From: Sepiola atlantica
Lineage: Eukaryota > Mollusca > Cephalopoda > Sepiida > Sepiolidae
Assembly (NCBI GenBank): GCA_963556195.1
Contig: OY744531.1
Location: 103,471,142 to 103,535,141 of the forward strand
Reading direction: 5' to 3'
Length of the DNA: 64,000 nt
Every line of letters starts with the position of its first letter. Within the stretch, counting starts at the first letter, position 1. A model generated the notes under the pieces. The model saw only the letters and a list, made by a program, of their open reading frames with translations. It was not told where the DNA came from and did no database searches. A program made the position numbers and the translations under genes. This document shows, in pieces, positions 57,120 through 64,000 of the stretch.

Positions 57120-57777
57120 AGTGGATCTCTTACCCGCCCAGATGTGCCAACTATAATCCATACATAGGCGGATGGTAGCTTTGTAGAGATATAGGATACT
57201 GTCAGGTGTGATAAGTTTTCTGGCACGGTAGAGGGGGCTAACTTTCTTTGCAGCAGGCTTGGCAATGTCTTCTATGTATTTGTTCTAATTCATGTTACCG
57301 TTGAATGTTAGGCGGAAGAGTTTTAAACTTTGGGCTCTCAGATAGGGTGTTGTTTGCAATGGCCATTGGTGGTTGAAGAGTTTTTTGTAGTTTTTTAAGG
57401 AAATAAGTTTTGTCTTAGCAGCATTAAATATTACCATCCATTTATTACCCCATCCCATTAAAGACTGGGAGTCACTTTCTAAGGATTCAGCCATTACCTC
57501 GGATATGTGCGCGTCAGTTTTACTCACATGGCGAGAGTAGGGCGTGGTGTCATCAGCAAATATACCCATCTCAGACACAGTCATAAGGGACGTCGTTTAT
57601 TAAAATCAGGAACAATAAAGTCCAAGGATAGATTCTGGGATACACCTGCATGCATTTATGTCATATTATTTAGATGAATGACCATCGAAAACAACCTGTT
57701 TTTATTCGATAGGAAAGATCTATTTTTATTAAATATTCGTCCAGTAATACCATATAAATGAATTTTCATGAGAAGAC
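56940..57777 (-). pseudogene. LINE reverse transcriptase, copy 1 (downstream half)
   Basis: Minus strand: the VVLDG and VPQG region is recognisable but mutated (57750-57600), then MGIFADDTTPYSRHVSK (the FADD catalytic box), MGWGNKWMVIFNAAKTK, AAKKVSPLYRARKLITP, YKATIRLCMDYSWHIW and SMQKFKIHVNKHLVAKIPT at the end. A (GA)n run (57074-57117) replaces the FWNSLP area. Interrupted at its 5' side by a U2 SINE. Confidence 0.8.
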
Positions 57778-58096
57778 CTCTTTTGGCCAGGAACAAAGTG
57801 TAGTATCTGTTCTGATGGACACTGCACTCCATAGACCGGTATTGTCTTGGCCTTCGGGGCTTGATTTACGCCGGTCTATAGGTTTGTCTTGTGCAGTTCT
57901 GGGAGGTCCACCTTCCCAGGCTTTGCCTCCCCTCTTTGGGGAGGAGTAAGTTTATTGCTTACTGCCTGATGGGCCCCTACCGGGGAATGCCAACGGGGCT
58001 GTCCAGGCATTTTTTGTAGGCCAGAGTGCTCAAATTCTCAAACCCCACTTTCCGACCTTGTGTCACATCTTACCTTGTGGGAGGTAGATAAATAAC
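57778..58096 (+). mobile_element. U2-snRNA-headed SINE, copy F, nested in a LINE
   Basis: Head CTCTTTTGGCC...AACAAAGTGTAGTATCTGTTC, short-tail subtype ending GTAGATAAATAAC. AAGAC on each side (57773-57777, 58097-58101) may be a short target duplication. Flanking LINE sequence is continuous when the SINE is removed, judged against the second LINE copy at 58560-58610. Confidence 0.88.
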
Positions 58097-58101
58097 AAGA
58101 C

Positions 58102-58300
58102 TTATATGGCAAACCTTGTAACAGGCTTTGGATATATATATAGTGCTACCGCCTTAGCGTCATCTGCCTTGGTATATTCGTTCAACGATGACGGTGACTA
58201 TATTCGCAGTAGACCGTGCTTGCCTAAATCCATACTGATGTTCAGAAAGAAGTTTAGCATTAACTAGGTGATGGACTATCGCTAGATTGATTATGTTACC
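58102..58300 (-). pseudogene. LINE reverse transcriptase, copy 1 (upstream part)
   Basis: Continues copy 1 across the SINE: the minus strand gives IVHHLVNAKLLSEHQYGFRQARST, split as NLAIVHHLVNAKLL and SEHQYGFRQARST, the block that normally precedes the FDKVWH motif. Joined abruptly at about 58290-58310 to the end of copy 2. Confidence 0.7.
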
Positions 58301-59200
58301 TGTGAAGGTTAGGCCGAGGAGTTTGAATGGCGAGAGTAAAGCGTGATGTCGTCAGCAAATAAACCAATCTCAGACTCTATGTCATCAGGGAGATCGTTTA
58401 TATAGATCAGGAACAACAAAGGTCCAGGGATAGATCCCTGGGGTACACCAGCATTTATGTCATGTTGCTTAGATGAACGGCCATCGAGGACAACCTGGAT
58501 TTTTCTTTTGGTCAGGAAGGATCTAATTATATTAAGTAATTGCCCAGTAATACTGTATGAGCGTATTTTCAGGAAAAGTCCCTTATGCCATACCTTGTCA
58601 AAGGCCTTGGACATATCAAGCGCTACTGCCCTAGCTTCACCTGCCTTGTCCAGTGTATGATACATGCGTTCAGAGATGACCGTTAGGATGTCTGCAGTAG
58701 ATCGTGCTTATCTAAAGAAGTTTAGTATGAACTAAGTGCCGAACTATCGCTAGATTGATTAAGGATTCAAAGATTTCAGCGAAGAGTGGGGGTAGATTGA
58801 TGGAGCGATAATTCTGAGGGTCAGTTCTATCCCTAGAATTCTTGAAGACTGGTACCACAGAGGTAATTTTTCAGCTATTAGAGGAACAAGATTCGACAAG
58901 GAATTTGTTGTAGAGTTTGGAGAGGAGAGGGGCCAGTTCAGCAGAGCATTTCTTTATTACTATTACAGGTATAAGATCAAGCCAACATGCATTGGAGGTG
59001 TCAAGATTTTTATGATATCTCGGTCATGAGATGGGGTGATGGTCATGTCATCAAATATGGCTTAAGTCCGCAATGGGAAATTCATGAGGGAGTGGTTTGC
59101 GGAGTACAAAGTAGAGTTTAAGGCGAAACGCGGGTCAAGTAGATCAGCCTTATAAGTTGCCGTGCAAACGACACCATTGTGGTTGGATAGCGAAGGAATT
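58301..59200 (-). pseudogene. LINE reverse transcriptase, copy 2 (RT palm)
   Basis: Longest intact stretch (58665-58309) has ALDMSKAFDKVWHKGLF, INAGVPQGSIPGPLLFLIYI and EIGLFADDITLYSRH: RT motifs A, B and C of a CR1/Jockey-type LINE with FADD as the catalytic box. Upstream, VVPVFKNSRDRTDPQNYRSI and ELAPLLSKLYN are visible with stops. After FADD it jumps to LGLTFTGN, so the section between is deleted. Confidence 0.85.
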
Positions 59201-59820
59201 GTTTATTGCCCATTGTTCACACTATTGAAGATTTTCCCGAAACACGAATACATTGCTTCATCTATTACAACCTCACAATGAATTTTTCACACTATAAGTT
59301 TCTGTCTATTTGTAGTTGACTTATGGTGGTTGAATTGTCGGAATGTTTACTGTTTCTGAACAATAGCAGCTCCACATTTCGAGGTGAACAATTGTGGAGA
59401 GTGGGGCTCGCTGTAGAATGTTTGCATGGGGACATGTGCTTCAATGCATGCTTTGACTCATTCGATTACATCATTTTCGCACTGATCAGCAGGGAAGAGA
59501 AACATTTTTACTCCATGGGCGTTTCTGATGTGATCTCTAATGGATTACCAATCAGCCAGCTTGCAGTTTCTTTGATTTTCGTATAATTATTATTTCATTT
59601 ATTCATTTAATTAATTAATTTATTTATTTAAATAATTAATTAATTTATTAAATTTCATGTGCAATATAATTTATTTTTACTTTTTTGGTTTTGTTTGGTT
59701 TGTTTTACGGCATAGCAACCAACTATGGGTTATGTAATGCGGAATAAAGTTCTCAATACAATTCGAATTATTTCACATTGTCTTGAAAGACAATGAAAGC
59801 TGAAAATGAAGAACTCGTAA
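59201..59820. other. No gene recognised; AT-rich end
   Basis: 59588-59660 is an ATTTA/ATTAA simple stretch. The frame at 59323-59586 has no known domain. Confidence 0.4.
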
Positions 59821-60260
59821 TCAAATTTTTTGGTACAGTCCAACTTCCTTGATGAAGTCTAAAATATTTGTCACATTTATGTTTTCAAACAAGTGTTTCA
59901 AATTTGGGGAGTCGTAATACTTGTTTCGGGTTTGCTGCAGATCTTGACTGTGTAAGCTTGTTGACACGCTATGCACATGGAGACTCCTCTCCTTCCAATA
60001 AGTGCTTATGAGTGATCTGCGTGTGTCCTATTCGAAGTCTGGTTATTATAACTTTTTCTCTCCTTACTTTTCTATATTCCAGGGGCAACTCATCTATAGT
60101 TGGCCAAATCTTATACAATTTGTTATTTTCAAACTCATCCCAACATTCTTGCCATTTTTGTTTGGTTCGCGAGTCAAATTCCTACTTTGGTCTGACGTTA
60201 AATATCTTTATCGTCGCTATGTGTTTACACCTGCACGTCTCCCGGCGAATGGAATAACTA
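59821..60260 (-). pseudogene. I/Jockey-type LINE C-terminus, separate family
   Basis: Minus strand: KQKWQECWDEFENNKLYKIW, EKVIITRLRIGHTQITHKHL, LEGEESPCA then a stop; in another frame NKYYDSPNLKHLF and NILDFIKEVGLYQKI with a terminal stop at 59823-59821. RLRIGHT.LTH.HLL plus a final FIKE.GLY block is the end of LINE ORF2 proteins that carry an RNase H-like region. Not the FWNSLP family. Confidence 0.82.
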
Positions 60261-60379
60261 GACACAGGCTTTGGCTTTGATGTTTTGTTGTCAGCTGTGT
60301 CTATCCACAAGAACAGACACAGTAACACTCCTCTTTCTTTTTGGTTCCCCTGATTTATAAAATCGGGCGACTTATGTTT

Positions 60380-60960
60380 TGAGCTATGTCCGTCCGTCCG
60401 TCCAGATTTTTCTCCGCAACCATCCATTGAATTGCTCTGAAATTTTGCATGAAGTTGTAACTTTGGTCAGGTTAGAAAGTGACATTCTCCGATTTTTGAA
60501 AAAACATCTGGTTAACCCCCCAGGGGTGTCAAAAGGCCCCGAAATGGCAAAAAACGACATTTTTTGCCCCATAACTTTTCATCCATCCATTCAATTTCTT
60601 TGAAACTTGGCCAAATTGTGGAGGCAATTGTTCCTAATAGAAAATAAGTATCGGTGACCTTGGAAAAAAGCTGGTTCGCGCCTTCAGGGGGTCAAAAGCC
60701 CATAAAATGGCAAAAAATGACCCTTTTCTCGCATAACGTTTGATCCATCCATCAAATTCTTCTGATACTTGGCCAAAATGTAGAGGCAATCGTTGTGAAT
60801 ATAAAGTGAGCATCATTTACTTCAGAAAACTTCTGGTTCGCGCCCCCAGAGGGTCAAAGGGGGGTAAAAAATGCTCCAAATTGCCCAAATTTATTGCATT
60901 TTATACTCGCCACATCGAGTCACATACAGAGGGGGCACGCATGCGCGGCTTGTTTTTTTT
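60380..60960 (+). repeat. Three diverged ~158-bp tandem units
   Basis: Units recur about every 158 bp with CATCCATTCAA or CATCCATCAAATTCTTCTGA, ACTTGGCCAAAATGTAGAGG, CTGGTTCGCGCC and GGGGTCAAAAG. The block opens with GTCCGTCCGTCCGTCCAG. Looks like the interior of a Helitron or other DNA transposon; ends not found. Confidence 0.65.
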
Positions 60961-61709
60961 TTAATTATTTATGTATGCATTTTTACGTATACAATTCTTT
61001 CGCCTACTCATCATTGATTGTAAAATCAGTACATAGCACATACAAGCTTATGTCGCTTATCATGAACGAGGAGTTCTGCTCTTTACTCAAAGTTATTCCA
61101 ATTGTCTTTATATAATCCGTAGAATACATTTAAAGTAACTTCTAAAATCTAAATGCCTTTCTAACAAGTACAATCAACTATTAATTGTAAATAGTAAACG
61201 GAACGTTCATTAGTGTACATCTCATGATTTGTGTTCGCATGGCGGCGTTGACAAATACACGGGAAATCAGAGACATGTGTTCAGCGTATGCACTGAGATG
61301 TAACATCACCATGATGTAGCTAGAAGCGAAAGTGACATCACAAGACTAGATGAGAGAATTAAGGAGAAGTAAGGAGTTCGTTGGGAAGCCTTAAGCGAAC
61401 AGCACGTGCAAGGAAATGACTTACAAATCGATTTTTAACTAATGGGGCAAAGGCCCCCAGATGTCTCTAGCCTCAGAATGCTACTCTCTTTTGTCCGTCC
61501 ATAGCAGAAGAGAAGGACACGCCAACAGCTTAATACAATGCACCTTCTTCAAATTCGATAATATTCTTCTTTTCCTTTGGTTGATGTGAGACTTTAATAA
61601 CAGGCGAGAATACATTCCCAATGGAGACGATCACTGATAAATTGCCTCAGTCACAGGAGGTGTGATGGACGCGAGGTTTGGGTTACAGTAACGGTTTTGG
61701 GTTTGTGTT
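60961..61709. other. No gene recognised
   Basis: Nothing identified. Confidence 0.4.
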
Positions 61710-62216
61710 TGAGGTAAAGGTTAGGATTAGGGTAAGGGTAAGGGTAAGGGTAAAGGTATGGGTAAGGGTAAAGGTATGGTAAGGGTAAGGGTAAGGGTAA
61801 AGGTATGGTTAAGGGTAAGGGTAAGGGTAAGGGTAAAAGTTAGGGTAAGGGTAAGGGTAAAGGTATGGGTAAGGGTAAGGGTAAGGGTAAGGGTAAGGGT
61901 AAAGGTATGGGTAAGGGTAAAGGTAAGGGTAAGGGTAAGGGTAAGGGTAAAGGTTAGGGTTAGGGTAAGGGTAAGGGTAAAGGTATGGGTAAGGGTAAGG
62001 GTAAGGGTGAGGGTAAGGGTATGGGTAAGGGTAAGGGTAAGGGTAAGGGTAAGGGTAAAGGTTAGGGTTAGGGTAAGGGTAAGGGTAAGGGTAAAGGTAT
62101 GGGTAAGGGTAAGGGTAAGGGTAAGGGTGAGGGTAAGGGTATGGGTAAGGGTAAGGGTAAAGGTTAGGGTTAGGGTAAGGGTAAGGGTAAAGGTTAGGTT
62201 TAGGGTTAGGGTTCGA
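61710..62216 (+). repeat. ~500-bp TAAGGG variant telomere-like array
   Basis: About 84 hexamers, mostly TAAGGG, with TAAAGG, TATGGG, TGAGGG and canonical TTAGGG interspersed. A ~115-bp pattern (TAAAGGTATGGG ... TGAGGG ... TATGGG ... TTAGGGTTAGGG) repeats two to three times. G-rich on the plus strand. The VRVR and YPYP frames are shadows. Confidence 0.95.
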
Positions 62217-64000
62217 TTTATGAGTGAATTGTGCTGTTATCATTTGTGATGTGTATCCGATAACAAGCACGTGTTTTATTTGATTGTGACTTATGAGATG
62301 TTATACATCTCTTTAGATGGGAGCTATATGCAACCTAAATAGCAAATTGCAAAATCCTTTAAACTTCTTCCAAAATTTACGAGTGTGTCAAGTACATGCA
62401 TTATGTCAATTAGCTTGCATAGGTTTGTCCAAACAAGAAACACTCTGTGTCACATCAGTTAATAAATACAAATAAACATAAAAGCGAGACTGAAATTCTA
62501 AATATTATTGTTCTTCGAAAGTACACACAGTTAAAATAGTATATATTAAAAACAAAATTTGGAACATCATGTATCATGATGCATTTATGTGAATGTAATC
62601 ACCGACAGTTCGTATTGTGCCAGGTCAAATCAGTATTTGAACACACGAACTTCCTATCAACTGTGAAGCATGTGATGATTTTCGTGCTGCAGGATCTGAT
62701 CATCTAACTGTCATACAGTCCACCGTGAATAAATTATTGCACCAGAAGATGACTCAAGAAATGTGCAAATATTCGCCGATACATTTTAAACTGAAGTGAA
62801 TATAAACCCTTCAAGTTGGCAATGATCAAAATTAGTCTAGTCAAAGAAAAACTTTTGAAATGCTCCGAATATTAATGTAATTGCGATGCTATAGGGTGAT
62901 GTAAAATCAGGCAACTGTCACACACCTGGAAGAATTATGAATAGGGGAGTGGTTTAAACTTTCTCTCAACTGATAAAAAAAACAAGATGAAAGTTAGTGA
63001 TTAATATATTGACTCTTTAAGATAAAACCCTAAATGTTAGACATTTTTATCGCATCGAAATCATTTAGTAGATTTTGATCAAAATTAGAACAAGGATTCT
63101 AGACATAAATTTTCGTAGCATATAATATATTGGTTTTAATATGGAGACATACAAGTAAGGCAAATCTATTCTATTGTGTGAATTAATTGTATTATTAATG
63201 AGTGTTTTGCTCGTGTAAAATATAATTGAGAAGTTATACATCTTTGAATTCAACCAGATATTTATTTAGAGTGAACCGGATTGAAGTTTCCTTTTAACCT
63301 GATAGTTGGACGCCATGTTATGAATGGTGGAAAATCGTGAGAGGAAAGTGATTTTCCACTGAAAGTGTGAAAAGGCTTTTTGTGTAACGCTATAAAACAG
63401 GGCGCGGATTTTGAACCAGAATCGCCTGCAGACTGTTTCGAGGTCAGAGTAAAAAAATATTTTGGAAGGAAATGAACAAAGTTAAAACATTCCTTGCCCT
63501 TGGCGTAAGTAGGTCGGAGAACACGACCAGCAAAAGAATGGCATTGTCTGAGAAAACGGTAAATGGGAATTTGGACCAGCGGTTGACTACAGAGGACACG
63601 TTTGATGACGTAAACAAACATTACTTAAAAGGTGCTCTGTTGATGCCAGGGAAGACAGTGCTGTACAGGATACTGACTGGTATACAAAAGAAGGGGCAGT
63701 GTCTAAACTGCTCAAGTCCGAGACCCGTTTGCCTATTTGTGAATGAATTTAACAAAAATAAAATCATTCCCTTATGACACAAAAAGGAGAAATCTGTCTT
63801 GCTTATCTATTTTGTTATATCAAGGGTTACAACTTTGCTCCAACGAGAACCGAGAAAGTGAATTGGATTATTTCCCTCACGTTCGACTATTAGAATTATA
63901 TAGACGAACAGTAAAACTGGGCCGATCGTGTTACATTAGCACCAGGATAGGGAAATGATAAGGAAGACGGTATTTGAGAATAAAGAGGTTGAAAGTCGAA
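62217..64000. other. No gene recognised
   Basis: The frames at 63262-63621 (minus) and 63472-63777 (plus) overlap each other and neither resembles a known family. No repeat structure seen. Confidence 0.4.

Noticed and set aside
58309..58665. Host protein-coding gene
   Set aside because: It is a LINE reverse transcriptase fragment with deletions and stops on both sides.
61758..62270. 163-aa VRVRVK frame and 153-aa YPYPYP frame
   Set aside because: Sense and antisense readings of the TAAGGG array; no gene structure.

Overview
The window reads as animal, non-genic, repeat-saturated DNA. The best guess is a mollusc, probably a coleoid cephalopod such as an octopus. The reasons are very long (TA)n arrays, several tRNA-derived SINE families, TTAGGG-type repeats and relics of animal LINE, mariner and Helitron elements. 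The species call is an inference. I find no convincing host protein-coding gene. Most long open frames are translated microsatellites (YIYI, VRVR or poly-D peptides) or fragments of retrotransposons.

Two retroelement systems dominate. (1) Hammerhead-ribozyme (HHR) retroelements: about 17 motifs with the order stem I strand - CTGANGA - stem II hairpin - GAAA - stem III - cleavage site - stem I strand. Eleven have an intact core. In six loci a tRNA-like segment lies upstream of the ribozyme (129-249, 6441-6584, 10775-10950, 30292-30480, 37935-38322, 43133-43280), giving a compact tRNA-HHR-tail element that often ends in (TA)n. Several others lie in long palindromes (3313-3725, 4815-4943, 45823-45992). 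(2) A SINE family whose 5' head is the first ~45 nt of U2 snRNA. Seven copies (14861, 27015, 32984, 37312, 48122, 49376, 57778) lie on both strands, two with clear 13-15 bp target-site duplications. Two copies of a 5S rRNA-derived sequence (18937, 34600) add a third RNA-gene source.

Layout: 1-11 kb holds HHR elements, foldbacks and (TA)n arrays. 11-21 kb holds a LINE relic, a U2 SINE and two large tandem arrays (55-bp x 20 and 43-bp x 27). 21-25 kb holds direct repeats and a 1.1-kb Helitron carrying a G-rich minisatellite. 25-32 kb holds foldbacks, telomere-like repeats, HHR elements and a duplicated segment with a signal-peptide-like mini-ORF. 32-38 kb holds a tandem duplication, two U2 SINEs, a 5S copy and a tRNA-HHR element. 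38-47 kb holds microsatellites, tRNA SINEs, a double-HHR palindrome and a mariner relic. 47-51 kb holds U2 SINE fragments and a 32-bp tandem array. 51-60.3 kb holds LINE 3' halves, a mini-Helitron and a LINE interrupted by a U2 SINE. 60-64 kb holds diverged 158-bp repeats, a TAAGGG array and unrecognised sequence.

Nothing here behaves as an operon or pathway. The shared biology is retrotransposition: decayed CR1/Jockey-type and I-type LINEs could have supplied enzymes, and the RNA-gene-derived elements are the non-autonomous passengers. All alignments were done by eye.
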